Notes under the pieces: model-generated
What the model saw: the letters and a program-made list of their open reading frames with translations, nothing else
What the model was told of the DNA's origin: nothing
The model's database searches: none
Source of the DNA: Neobacillus bataviensis
GTDB lineage: Bacteria; Bacillota; Bacilli; Bacillales_B; DSM-18226
DNA length: 64,000 nt
Reading direction: 5' to 3'
Assembly (NCBI RefSeq): GCF_019969725.1
Contig: NZ_JAHXYW010000002.1
Span: forward strand, 372,001 to 436,000
Shown here: one piece after another, positions 7,244-15,281 of the stretch
Position numbering within the stretch: position 1 is the stretch's first letter
Layout: each line of letters opens with the position of its first letter
Program-made: the position numbers and the translations under genes

Positions 7244-8689
7244 GTGATCTCAACATATCCATCTGTTTCTGGTAAATACCTGATCGGCGGAAAATGGATT
7301 CAAGCGGAAAAAACAACAAATGTCATCAATCCAGCCAATACGAGTGAAGTGGTCGGCGAAGTGGCTTTATGTTCAAAGGAGGACGTAGACCAGGCGGTGG
7401 CCACAGCAGCTAAAGCCTATGAAAGCTGGTCGCAAAGTAAAATTGATGACCGGGCAAACCGGATGCAGCTGGCAGCTGAGGAGATTCGTGCCATCATTGA
7501 AGAGAATGTTAGTTTGCTAGTCCGCGAGAATGGTAAGGTCTTAATTGAAGCGAAAAAGGATTTACTCCGATGTGTCGATATTATGAAGCAAGGGGCAGAG
7601 GAATTACTAGAATGGTGGCAGCCTGAAAGCCTGCCTGGGAATCAAAAGGTGCAAATCCGCAAGCGTCCGCGGGGTGTTGCCGCGATCATCTCGCCTTGGA
7701 ATTCACCGATGATTCTGACCTTTAAGCGGGTCATTCCGGCTGTTCTGACTGGAAATACGGTCGTTGTGAAGCCGGCAACCAGCTGTCCATTAACAATCAT
7801 GACATTTTTAAAAGTCGTCGCTTCCTATTTTCCAGATGGGGTCATCAATGTTGTGTCAGGCTCTGGAAGTGTGATTGGAGATGCGCTTTGTTCGGATCCA
7901 AGGGTTCGCACGATTGCATTCGTTGGAAGCACGGAAACGGGGAAGGAAATTATGCGCGCCGCCAGCGGCACCGTAAAGAAACTGTACATGGAGCTTGGTG
8001 GGAACGATGCTGCAATTCTTCTTCCGGATGTAAATTTGGATGATGAAGCAATCAAGCGTCTGCGTTTTGGAGTTCTTCGTGCGGCAGGGCAGGTGTGTTC
8101 AGCGATTAAAAGGATTTATGTGCACGAATCTAGATATGAGGAAGCGGTTGAAAAATTAAAGAAAGAATTCAGCCGTATTCGGGTTGGAAATGGGATTCAG
8201 CCTGATGTGGAAATGGGGCCATTAAATAATAAGTCCCAATACGACTATGTTAACGGCCTGATCAAACGAGCAGCTGAATCAGGAGCTAACGTCATAGCAG
8301 GAGGCATTCAGCTGGATCCGGAATCATGGGAACAAGGTTATTTTATTATGCCGACTATCATTACCGGTGTAGAGCAAACAAGTGAAATCGTTCGGGCGGA
8401 ACAATTCGGCCCTGTTATCCCAATCCTCCCGTTTTCCAATATCGATGAAGTCGTGAAGCTTGCCAATGACAGTGAGTTTGGTTTACGGGCGTCTGTTTGG
8501 ACAGAAGATGAAGCGCTTGGCGTGAAATTGGCGGACCGCTTGGAAGCTGGTGCCGTATTCCATAATAACCATACCGTGTTCCAAGACCTTCATCTTGATT
8601 TTCCTGGTCTCAAAGAAAGCGGGCTTTCCCGTGAAACCAGACATTGCGGGCTGGAATATTTCGCAGATTCTTATGGTTTGGCCAACTAA
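7244..8689 (+). CDS. aldehyde dehydrogenase
   Basis: The 481-residue NAD(P)-dependent aldehyde dehydrogenase has the full family signature: Glu250 in M-E-L-G-G-N and the catalytic Cys285 in G-Q-V-C-S. The GTG at 7244 is chosen as start because AGGAGG (7231-7236) lies 7 nt before it; the ATG at 7238 would leave only one base. It overlaps the end of the ThDP gene's ribosome binding region, which indicates tight coupling. It may oxidise the aldehyde made by the upstream enzyme or a ring-fission semialdehyde. Sequence does not settle which. Confidence 0.9.
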   Translation: MISTYPSVSGKYLIGGKWIQAEKTTNVINPANTSEVVGEVALCSKEDVDQAVATAAKAYESWSQSKIDDRANRMQLAAEEIRAIIEENVSLLVRENGKVLIEAKKDLLRCVDIMKQGAEELLEWWQPESLPGNQKVQIRKRPRGVAAIISPWNSPMILTFKRVIPAVLTGNTVVVKPATSCPLTIMTFLKVVASYFPDGVINVVSGSGSVIGDALCSDPRVRTIAFVGSTETGKEIMRAASGTVKKLYMELGGNDAAILLPDVNLDDEAIKRLRFGVLRAAGQVCSAIKRIYVHESRYEEAVEKLKKEFSRIRVGNGIQPDVEMGPLNNKSQYDYVNGLIKRAAESGANVIAGGIQLDPESWEQGYFIMPTIITGVEQTSEIVRAEQFGPVIPILPFSNIDEVVKLANDSEFGLRASVWTEDEALGVKLADRLEAGAVFHNNHTVFQDLHLDFPGLKESGLSRETRHCGLEYFADSYGLAN

Positions 8690-8703
8690 AAGGAGGAAAC
8701 CAG

Positions 8704-9489
8704 ATGAAAATAGGGTTAATTGGCGGAGGAAATATTGGTAAGTTTCTTCTCCAAAGCATCAATATCGATGGTCTCCTTCCGGGAAGTAAAATTGTTGGCC
8801 TTTACACAAGGAACCAACAAACCGCCGTACAGCTTGCCGCGCAGTTTGGGACAGAAAGTTTTGCAGGTCCTGTATCCTTGATTCAGTCAACTGACATTGA
8901 CCTTGTGATTGAAGCGGCGACGATTCAAGTGGTGAAGGATTATGCAGCGGACATTCTTTCAAGCGGAAAAGACTTAGTGCTTAGCAGTGTCGGCGCGTTA
9001 GCCGATGTGGATTTTTATCGGCAGCTCGAAGAAATTTGCCAAAAAAACTGCACAAAAATATATTTGCCATCAGGGGCGATTGGCGGATTGGATATCCTGA
9101 AGGCAGCTAAATCCATTGGCGAGCTGGAATCGGTTTCGATTGTAACAAGGAAGCCACCGGCGGCCCTGCCAGGTGCTCCTGCTGACTGCGAACAAGTGAT
9201 GTTCGAGGGCTCAGCTCATGAGGCGATTGAATTGTTTCCGAAAAATATTAATGTATCAATCATTTTGTCCTTAGCGGGCTTGGGTACGGATAAAACGGTA
9301 GTTAAAATTATATCGGATCCAGCAGTTCGGAAAAACAGCCACTCGATTGAGGCCGCTGGGTCGTTCGGAAAATTATCTCTGGTTGTCGAGAATGATCCAA
9401 TGCCGAATAATCCAAGAACAAGCTACCTCGCTGCCCTTAGTGTCTTGTCAGTTTTGAAAAATAAAGATGCGGTGGTCAAGGTCGGATAA
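8704..9489 (+). CDS. aspartate dehydrogenase-like (NadX family) oxidoreductase
   Basis: The 261-residue protein begins M-K-I-G-L-I-G-G-G-N-I-G, a Rossmann dinucleotide-binding motif. It continues with the aspartate dehydrogenase C-terminal domain, including the S-G-A-I-G-G segment and the N-S-H-S-I-E stretch carrying the conserved His. AAAGGAGG precedes the ATG at the proper distance. NadX enzymes interconvert L-aspartate and oxaloacetate/iminoaspartate. Homologues also occur in catabolic clusters as dehydrogenases of unknown substrate. Its position between an aldehyde dehydrogenase and Rieske genes argues for a catabolic, not NAD-synthesis, role. Confidence 0.85.
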   Translation: MKIGLIGGGNIGKFLLQSINIDGLLPGSKIVGLYTRNQQTAVQLAAQFGTESFAGPVSLIQSTDIDLVIEAATIQVVKDYAADILSSGKDLVLSSVGALADVDFYRQLEEICQKNCTKIYLPSGAIGGLDILKAAKSIGELESVSIVTRKPPAALPGAPADCEQVMFEGSAHEAIELFPKNINVSIILSLAGLGTDKTVVKIISDPAVRKNSHSIEAAGSFGKLSLVVENDPMPNNPRTSYLAALSVLSVLKNKDAVVKVG

Positions 9490-9534
9490 GTGCTAGAATG
9501 AAAATGGGAATGTTCATTTATAATAAGGAAGAAA

Positions 9535-9573
9535 ACAGGGGAAACCCGAAGATTTTTGAAATCATTCTCCTGT
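9535..9573 (+). other. nested hairpin before Rieske genes
   Basis: ACAGGGGA (9535-9542) can pair with TCTCCTGT (9566-9573) around an inner GATTT/AAATC stem. It sits in the 126-bp gap between the NadX-like gene and the Rieske alpha gene. There is no T run. It may modulate expression or mRNA stability between operon halves. Confidence 0.4.
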
Positions 9574-9615
9574 AAAAATAAGATACAAGAATTTAGTACT
9601 TAGGGGGAATAGGCT

Positions 9616-10920
9616 ATGATGAAAACAAACATAAATCTTGAAGAAATGTCTCAGCAAGATGCGATTGAATACTTAAAAGAATCCGTTCAGCCAGAAATGG
9701 GCGCAATTCCTGCCTCACTTCTAGGTGACCCAAAGATTTATGACATTGAGCATAAAAAAGTATTTTTAAAAACATGGTTGTTTATCGGACATGAATCTGA
9801 AATTCCAAACAAAAATGATTTCATTACAAGGGACCTTGCTGGTTATTCGGTGATTATTTCCAGAGGTTCAGATGGCGAAATTCGCGGCCTATATAATATG
9901 TGTACCCACCGCGGTATGAAGCTTTGCCGGGCCGATGCAGGAAATAAATCTTCGTTTACCTGCCCATATCATGGCTTTAATTTTAAAAACAATGGAGATT
10001 GTATTGGGGTACCGCTGCAAAAGGATATTTATGGCGGGGATTTCGATAAATCTGGATTAGGGCTTCATAAAATTAAAATCGAATCCTATAAAGGTCTTTT
10101 GTTCGGCACATGGAATGATCAGGCCGAACCTTTAGAAGACTTTTTGGGTGAATTTAAATGGTATCTCGATATTTTAGCAGGCCGGGCCGAAATGGAGGTC
10201 GTGGGGCCGCCCCAACGATTCGTTATTCATTCGAACTGGAAAATAGGTGCAGATAATTTTGTCGGCGACTCTTATCATACGATGGTTACTCATGGTTCCA
10301 TTGTTAAATTGGGAATGGTCCCAAGTGCCACCTATTCCAAAAAAGGCTATCAAATCCATACAACCAATGGGCATGGCTTAAATCTCGGCACTCCGAATCC
10401 TGATTTTGCTTTTCCGGAGGAACTAAAAGAAGAATACAAGTCTAATTTAACAGATGAACAGTATGATGTTTTGTGCAATCTAAAAAATATGATTGGCAAT
10501 ATTTTTCCGAATCTATCTTTCTTAATTTCCCATACAAAAGTCAAAGGCCAGTTGATTTCGAACACTTCTGTTCGTCTATGGAGACCGATAAGTGTCGACA
10601 AGATGGAGGTCATTACTTGGTTGTTAGTGGAGAAGAACGCTTCAAGCGATTGGAAAAGACGTTCCCGTGAGTCGTTTATTTTAACATTCAGTCCTTCAGG
10701 AATTTTTGAACAGGATGACACAGAGGTATTTACGGATATTACCGCTGCCGCGTCTGGTACGATGCCATTGGTTAAACAGCTGACTTTTAACTATACGATG
10801 GGCTTACATCGCAAGCCTGTAGAGGGTTTCATTGGGCCGGGGGTTGTTTATGATGATAAATTCACAGAGGCCAATCAAAGAAACTTTTATCGCTACTGGC
10901 TTGATCTAATGACTTCTTAA
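9616..10920 (+). CDS. Rieske aromatic ring-hydroxylating dioxygenase, alpha subunit
   Basis: The 434-residue large subunit has the Rieske [2Fe-2S] motif Cys96-x-His98 ... Cys116-x2-His119. The catalytic non-heme iron site has Asp218, His221 and His226 in the D-x2-H-x4-H segment, and a further Asp near 367-368 in F-E-Q-D-D. The E-L-V-G-P-P-like segment (E-V-V-G-P-P) and the N-F-V-G-D motif match the biphenyl/naphthalene class. The enzyme adds both atoms of O2 to an arene to give a cis-dihydrodiol. The beta subunit follows at once and a BphB-like dehydrogenase comes next. No ferredoxin or reductase gene is adjacent. Confidence 0.94.
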   Translation: MMKTNINLEEMSQQDAIEYLKESVQPEMGAIPASLLGDPKIYDIEHKKVFLKTWLFIGHESEIPNKNDFITRDLAGYSVIISRGSDGEIRGLYNMCTHRGMKLCRADAGNKSSFTCPYHGFNFKNNGDCIGVPLQKDIYGGDFDKSGLGLHKIKIESYKGLLFGTWNDQAEPLEDFLGEFKWYLDILAGRAEMEVVGPPQRFVIHSNWKIGADNFVGDSYHTMVTHGSIVKLGMVPSATYSKKGYQIHTTNGHGLNLGTPNPDFAFPEELKEEYKSNLTDEQYDVLCNLKNMIGNIFPNLSFLISHTKVKGQLISNTSVRLWRPISVDKMEVITWLLVEKNASSDWKRRSRESFILTFSPSGIFEQDDTEVFTDITAAASGTMPLVKQLTFNYTMGLHRKPVEGFIGPGVVYDDKFTEANQRNFYRYWLDLMTS

Positions 10921-10969
10921 GGTATTTTTGAAGTAAGCGAAGATAAAAAAAGTATAAGGAGGAGTCATG

Positions 10970-11479
10970 ATGAGTTTAGAGAAGATGCTGGCAACCTATG
11001 AATTTGAACAATGGTTATATTTAGAAGCGAAACTGTTGGATGATATTGATTTTGATGGATGGTTCAGCATGCTGCACCCTGATATTTCTTATTCCATGCC
11101 GGTCAGGGTCAACAAGGAAGGGATCGAACGCCCTGATTATTCTTTAGATATGTTTGCTTTTTATGACGACATTGAATTATTGAAAATACGCGTTGATCGA
11201 TTAAAAACGGATTACGCTTGGGCTGAAATCCCGCCATCAAGGACACGAAGGTCTGTCAATAATGTCCGCCTTCTTGAGTATGTACCAAATGATAAAGCTG
11301 TTGTAAACAGTTATTTGACCATCTATCGGAGCCGGAGCACCGATATCCACCACGATTTAATTTCAGGGGAACGTCAGGATGAATTTACATTCGTAGACGG
11401 GGAATGGAAGCTGTCCAAGCGCGTCTTCATCGTCGACCAAACGACTTTAAATACAAGAAATCTGGCTATTTTTGTTTAA
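10970..11479 (+). CDS. Rieske ring-hydroxylating dioxygenase, beta subunit
   Basis: The 169-residue protein belongs to the small-subunit (SnoaL/NTF2-fold) family. The conserved stretch W-A-E-I-P-P-S-R-T-R-R and V-N-N-V-R typical of BphA2/HcaF-type subunits is visible in the middle. Two ATGs lie at 10967 and 10970; the second has better spacing from AAGGAGG. The beta subunit forms the alpha3beta3 complex and has no cofactor. It follows the alpha gene by about 50 bp, and a repeat-filled spacer separates it from the dihydrodiol dehydrogenase gene. Confidence 0.93.
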   Translation: MSLEKMLATYEFEQWLYLEAKLLDDIDFDGWFSMLHPDISYSMPVRVNKEGIERPDYSLDMFAFYDDIELLKIRVDRLKTDYAWAEIPPSRTRRSVNNVRLLEYVPNDKAVVNSYLTIYRSRSTDIHHDLISGERQDEFTFVDGEWKLSKRVFIVDQTTLNTRNLAIFV

Positions 11480-11520
11480 TCGTCAAAGTGATTTGTCGTG
11501 ATTCTTGGATAAAAAGACGA

Positions 11521-11798
11521 TTACTCTCGCATAAACGGAGTTAACTCTCGGATAAGCGGCAATTACTCTCGAAAGCAAAACTTACTCTCGGATAGAAGTC
11601 AATTACTCTCGGATAGGCGGAGTTAACTCTCGGATAAGCAGCATTTACTCTCGAAGACAAAACTTACTCTCGGATAGATGTCAATTACTCTCGGATAAGC
11701 GGGGGTAACTCTCGAATAAACTGTATTTACTCTCGAAAACAAAACTTACTCTCGGATAAACGGTATACTCTCGGATAAGCAGTATGTACTCTCGGATA
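11521..11798. repeat. short tandem array, 14 copies, ~21-bp period
   Basis: ACTCTCG occurs 14 times starting at 11523, 11544, 11565, 11584, 11605, 11626, 11647, 11666, 11687, 11708, 11729, 11748, 11767 and 11788. Steps are 21, 21, 19, 21 and repeat, giving a higher-order unit of about 82 bp made of four variant subunits. The fullest core is TTACTCTCGGATAAGCGG. The array fills the 363-bp gap between the Rieske beta gene and the dihydrodiol dehydrogenase gene; no open frame or terminator is evident in it. The period equals about two DNA helical turns. Confidence 0.9.
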
Positions 11799-11842
11799 CC
11801 AAACTCTAAAATTAGCAGTTTTAAATAGAAAGGAGCGCCCTG

Positions 11843-12628
11843 ATGGATCAGCTTAGCGGAAAATCAATTTATTTGACTGGAGGTGCCTCCGGTATTGGAA
11901 AGGCAGTCACCGAGGCATTTGTAAAGGAGGGCGCAACCGTCACCATCCTCGATAAATCGGCCGCTGGATTACATGAACTTAAACAACAATTGGGTGACAA
12001 GGTTCAATGTATCGAAGGCGATGTGACGGTCTATGAGGATCATGTTAGGGCAGTCCAGAGAGCGGTTGAAACTTACGGTAAATTGGATGTTTTTGTGGCC
12101 AATGCCGGCGTATTCGACGGCTTTGCCAAGTTTGAAAATGTTACACCAGATGCCATGTCGGATGCATATGATCTGTTGATGGATATCAACGTAAAGGGTT
12201 ATTTTAACGGAGCAAAAGCCAGTGTAGAAGAGCTGAAGAAAACGTCCGGGAATATGATTTTCACCGTTTCCGGCGCAGGCTTCTATCCCGATGGCGGCGG
12301 GGTTTGGTACACCGCAAGCAAGCATGCTCAAATTGGATTAATGCGCCAATTGGCGTTTGAATTAGCGCCAGAAATACGTGTGAATGCGGTGGCGCCAGGA
12401 GGAACGTTAACGGCACTGCATGTCATTCCGCCTTTACAGCCCTTTGTCAAAATAGTCGATAACGAAACAAAAGAGAAAAGCATTAAAAAGCGGAATCCGC
12501 TGCAAATTGCGATGAAATCTGAAGATCATGTTGGCGCCTATATCCTGCTTGCATCTGATCAGGCACGCGCTATTACGGGTGAAGTGATTTCAAGTGATGG
12601 AGGACTGGCTGTTCGCGGTCTGGGATAG
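11843..12628 (+). CDS. cis-dihydrodiol dehydrogenase (BphB/HcaB-like SDR)
   Basis: The 261-residue classical SDR has T-G-G-A-S-G-I-G near residue 12, N-A-G at about 89-91 and catalytic Y-T-A-S-K near 155. The segment S-G-A-G-F-Y-P-D-G-G-G before the Tyr, and F-E-L-A-P-E-I-R-V-N-A-V after it, closely match cis-2,3-dihydrobiphenyl-2,3-diol dehydrogenases. Such enzymes rearomatise the Rieske product to a catechol using NAD+. The position just after the Rieske subunits fits. Exact substrate remains open (biphenyl-, phenylpropionate- or benzoate-type diol). Confidence 0.9.
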   Translation: MDQLSGKSIYLTGGASGIGKAVTEAFVKEGATVTILDKSAAGLHELKQQLGDKVQCIEGDVTVYEDHVRAVQRAVETYGKLDVFVANAGVFDGFAKFENVTPDAMSDAYDLLMDINVKGYFNGAKASVEELKKTSGNMIFTVSGAGFYPDGGGVWYTASKHAQIGLMRQLAFELAPEIRVNAVAPGGTLTALHVIPPLQPFVKIVDNETKEKSIKKRNPLQIAMKSEDHVGAYILLASDQARAITGEVISSDGGLAVRGLG

Positions 12629-12687
12629 GGGGGTGGTTGCCACCGCCCAATTTTTTTGAAAAAAATGCATAAACGAGGTGAATCGAC

Positions 12688-13650
12688 TTGACCGATTCCT
12701 TAATGGAAAAAAAGCCGCTGGCTGGCAATAACGTCATTAATCAAATCGCTTTTGTGGTTCGTGATATTGAGCAGGCATCAGAAGCCTTTTCTAAACTTCT
12801 TGGCATCCCGAAGCCCAATTGGTTCTTAACCGGAGACCGTGAAGTGTCAAAAGTGGTCTTTCGCGGCCAGCCAACGGATTCCCGCAGTAAACTGGTATTC
12901 GTCAACACTCCCACGGTGCAAATTGAATTGATTGAACCGAACCAAGAGCCAGGCACCATGCGCGAGTTTTTGGATACAGTTGGAGAAGGCATTCATCATA
13001 TCGCTTTTGAGGTTAATTCTATTGAAGAGAGATTGCCAGTTTTTGAGGAAAACGGATATCCACTCCTGCAGAGCGGAGAATTTACGTCGAGTGATGGCAG
13101 ATACGTGTATGTTGATACGTTAAACGATTATAAAACACTCGTGGAATTGCTCGAAAGTGCGGAACCAAGGGACACCACACCACCTGCCGATGTCTTAACT
13201 CCATTATTAGGAACCAATAAAGTCGAGCAGCTTGCGCTTGTTGTAAAAGATTTGGATGCAGCTGCCGAAGCGTACTGCAGATTATTGGGTGTGGAAAAAC
13301 CATCTATTATTCACTCAGGTCCAAGCGAACTGACTCAGGTTGTTTTTGAAGGGCAGCCAACCGATGCAAAGTCGAGATATTTGTTTATTAACACGCCTTT
13401 ACTTCAGCTGGAATTAATTGAGCCAGGTGATTCTCCAAGCACGTGGAAAAAGCATCTCGAAACTCAAGGAGAAGGTGTCCACCATATTTCATTCGTCGTA
13501 CATGATATGGATGAAAAAGTGAAATTGCTAGAGAATCTTGGCTATCCAGTTATCCAAAGAGGGAATTTTTGGAACGGAAAAGGCAGATACGCATATATGG
13601 ATACGACCGCTACATACAAAGTAATCATCGAATTACTTGAAAGATACTAA
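12688..13650 (+). CDS. tandem VOC-domain protein
   Basis: The 320-residue protein consists of two similar halves (about 14-155 and 168-318). The halves share G-Q-P-T-D, I-N-T-P/V-N-T-P and G-E-G-I/V-H-H-I motifs, so it arose by internal duplication. Each half resembles a methylmalonyl-CoA epimerase-like VOC unit, not the extradiol pattern at 3796. The TTG at 12688 is chosen because GAGGTG lies 7 nt upstream; the ATG at 12703 has no ribosome binding site. It closes the cluster. An isomerase, lyase or accessory ring-fission role is possible, but activity is unknown. Confidence 0.8.
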   Translation: MTDSLMEKKPLAGNNVINQIAFVVRDIEQASEAFSKLLGIPKPNWFLTGDREVSKVVFRGQPTDSRSKLVFVNTPTVQIELIEPNQEPGTMREFLDTVGEGIHHIAFEVNSIEERLPVFEENGYPLLQSGEFTSSDGRYVYVDTLNDYKTLVELLESAEPRDTTPPADVLTPLLGTNKVEQLALVVKDLDAAAEAYCRLLGVEKPSIIHSGPSELTQVVFEGQPTDAKSRYLFINTPLLQLELIEPGDSPSTWKKHLETQGEGVHHISFVVHDMDEKVKLLENLGYPVIQRGNFWNGKGRYAYMDTTATYKVIIELLERY

Positions 13651-13840
13651 TCGCGGGAAAAGATTCGAAATATTATTAAGAAGTCCCAGATACGGGGCCA
13701 TTTTGTTTTGAAGAAAAGTAAACTTTGCCGAACAAAAATGGGTACTGTATTTTTCCATAAAATTTCTAGGTAAAGAGCCCTTCCCAATCTTAGTTTCTTT
13801 ACATAAATTGTAGGGAATAAGTCTAAGGGAGGTCTATATT

Positions 13841-13975
13841 ATGTTCGGTTATGGTGGATTTGGCGGTTGTTGCGGCGGCTATGGCTACGGCGGTTTCGGT
13901 TACGGTGGCGGCTTTGCTTTAATCGTTGTATTGTTTATTTTGTTAATCATCGTAGGAGCAGTTATCTGTTTCTAA
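13841..13975 (+). CDS. YjcZ-family small sporulation protein
   Basis: The 44-residue peptide has a Gly/Tyr/Phe-rich first half (F-G-Y-G-G-F-G-G repeats with C-C) and a hydrophobic tail ([15 protein letters not shown]). This is the exact layout of YjcZ/SscA small spore proteins of Bacillus. GGGAGG lies 8 nt before the ATG, and a strong terminator follows. A CATAAATT box at 13802 could be part of a mother-cell sigma-E/K promoter, but this is weak. It is monocistronic. Confidence 0.9.
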   Translation: MFGYGGFGGCCGGYGYGGFGYGGGFALIVVLFILLIIVGAVICF

Positions 13976-13988
13976 GAAAACAATACTT

Positions 13989-14024
13989 TCAACAAAAAAA
14001 GCCTGTTAGGGCTTTTTTTGTTGA
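13989..14024 (+). terminator. terminator after YjcZ-type gene
   Basis: CAACAAAAAAAGCC pairs with GGCTTTTTTTGTTG around TGTTA, giving a hairpin with a long U run on the plus strand. Confidence 0.9.
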
Positions 14025-14128
14025 AAAATTTTTTTCAGTCTCAGCACTTGTCTATTCACATTTCTATCTTGTACATAAGATATTATTACACCAAAGCCAA
14101 ATCTAAATAAAATTTTTACCTCCAAAGA

Positions 14129-14154
14129 ACGTTTGCTTACCCCAAGCAGACGTT
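14129..14154 (+). terminator. second hairpin, possible terminator
   Basis: AACGTTTGCTT / AAGCAGACGTT form an 11-bp stem with one G.U pair, followed by a T-rich stretch. The roughly 100 bp between this and the YjcZ terminator, and the 130 bp after it up to the next gene, show no gene. Confidence 0.45.
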
Positions 14155-14282
14155 TCTTGTGTTTTTATAGAAGTCATTTATACATGGGAGTCTGAATATT
14201 AAATATGGTCAGTAAAATTAATTGACTAATAAAACTTAAAAATACTAAAATGGATAAAATCGCTAAAGAAGGTGTTTTTCTT

Positions 14283-15266
14283 ATGTCAAAAGGAATAAAA
14301 GAAATCAGCTCGGATGGTTCTTTTAATCGCCAGAAAAATAGATTTACAACACCGTTTGGAACTAAAGAAGGGGAGCTGCCTGTTGAGGCGGGAAGATATC
14401 GGCTATTATGGTCGGCTGTCTGTCCGTGGGCGCACCGCTCGGTAATCGTTCGCAGCATCCTAGGCTTAGAAGATGCCATCAGTCTAGGAACCGCCAGCCC
14501 CATACGACCGAAACTCCCTTATGTGGACTGGGAATTTTCACTTGATGATGGCGGAGTAGACCCAGTTCTCGGAATCCGATTCATGAGTGAAATTTATCAA
14601 AAAACTGCTCCTGATTATACTGGCCGCCCAACAGTTCCTGTGATAGTGGATGTGAAGGAACAAAAAGTAGTAAACAATGATTATTTTAAACTGACAAATT
14701 ACCTGGAAACCGTGTGGGCCCCATTACATAAAGAAAATGCTCCCGATTTGTATCCAGAATACTTGCGCGGGGAGATCAATGCCTTAAATGATATCATTTT
14801 CCATGATGTCAATAATGGTGTTTATAAATGCGGTTTTGCCCAGTCTCAAGAAGCCTATGAAGCGGCGTATGATACTCTATTTGCCAGATTAGATGAATTG
14901 GAAGAGCGTCTCTCAACACGCCGCTTCTTATTTGGTGATTATATTACCGATTCAGATGTCCGGCTGTATGCCACATTAATCCGTTTCGATGCTGCCTATT
15001 ACGCAGCTTTCAAGACAAATCGGAATCGGATTGTTGATTTTACCAATCTATGGGGCTATTTGCGTGATCTCTATCAAACACCAGGATTTGGAGATACCAC
15101 AGATTTTCATGCTATTAAAGTACACTACCATTTATCTAACCATATCGCGAGCGATGATCAAAAAAGCTTTCATATATTGCCGAAGGGTCCGGACTTATCA
15201 GGTTTGCATTCGCAGCATAATCGTGAAGTGTTAAGTAATAAAACGGAAAAGTTTTTAATCCATTGA
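14283..15266 (+). CDS. glutathionyl-hydroquinone reductase homologue (xi-class GST)
   Basis: The 327-residue protein matches the YqjG/ECM4 (xi-class glutathione transferase) family in length and motif. The catalytic C-P-W-A-H-R is near residue 48, the G-R-P-T-V-P-V-I cis-Pro region is near 118, and a helical C-terminal domain follows with Y-I-T-D-S-D-V-R. Family members reductively remove glutathione from glutathionyl-hydroquinones. Bacilli generally make bacillithiol, not glutathione, so the physiological thiol here is uncertain. The ATG at 14283 has GAAGGTG upstream; an ATG at 14250 has none. Its place near aromatic catabolism suggests quinone detoxification. Confidence 0.88.
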   Translation: MSKGIKEISSDGSFNRQKNRFTTPFGTKEGELPVEAGRYRLLWSAVCPWAHRSVIVRSILGLEDAISLGTASPIRPKLPYVDWEFSLDDGGVDPVLGIRFMSEIYQKTAPDYTGRPTVPVIVDVKEQKVVNNDYFKLTNYLETVWAPLHKENAPDLYPEYLRGEINALNDIIFHDVNNGVYKCGFAQSQEAYEAAYDTLFARLDELEERLSTRRFLFGDYITDSDVRLYATLIRFDAAYYAAFKTNRNRIVDFTNLWGYLRDLYQTPGFGDTTDFHAIKVHYHLSNHIASDDQKSFHILPKGPDLSGLHSQHNREVLSNKTEKFLIH

Positions 15267-15281
15267 GGGGCGGACATAAAA

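Noticed and set aside
11521..11798. Array read as a coding tandem-repeat protein
   Set aside because: The 21/19-bp steps break the frame repeatedly, and no long open frame or ribosome binding site covers it.
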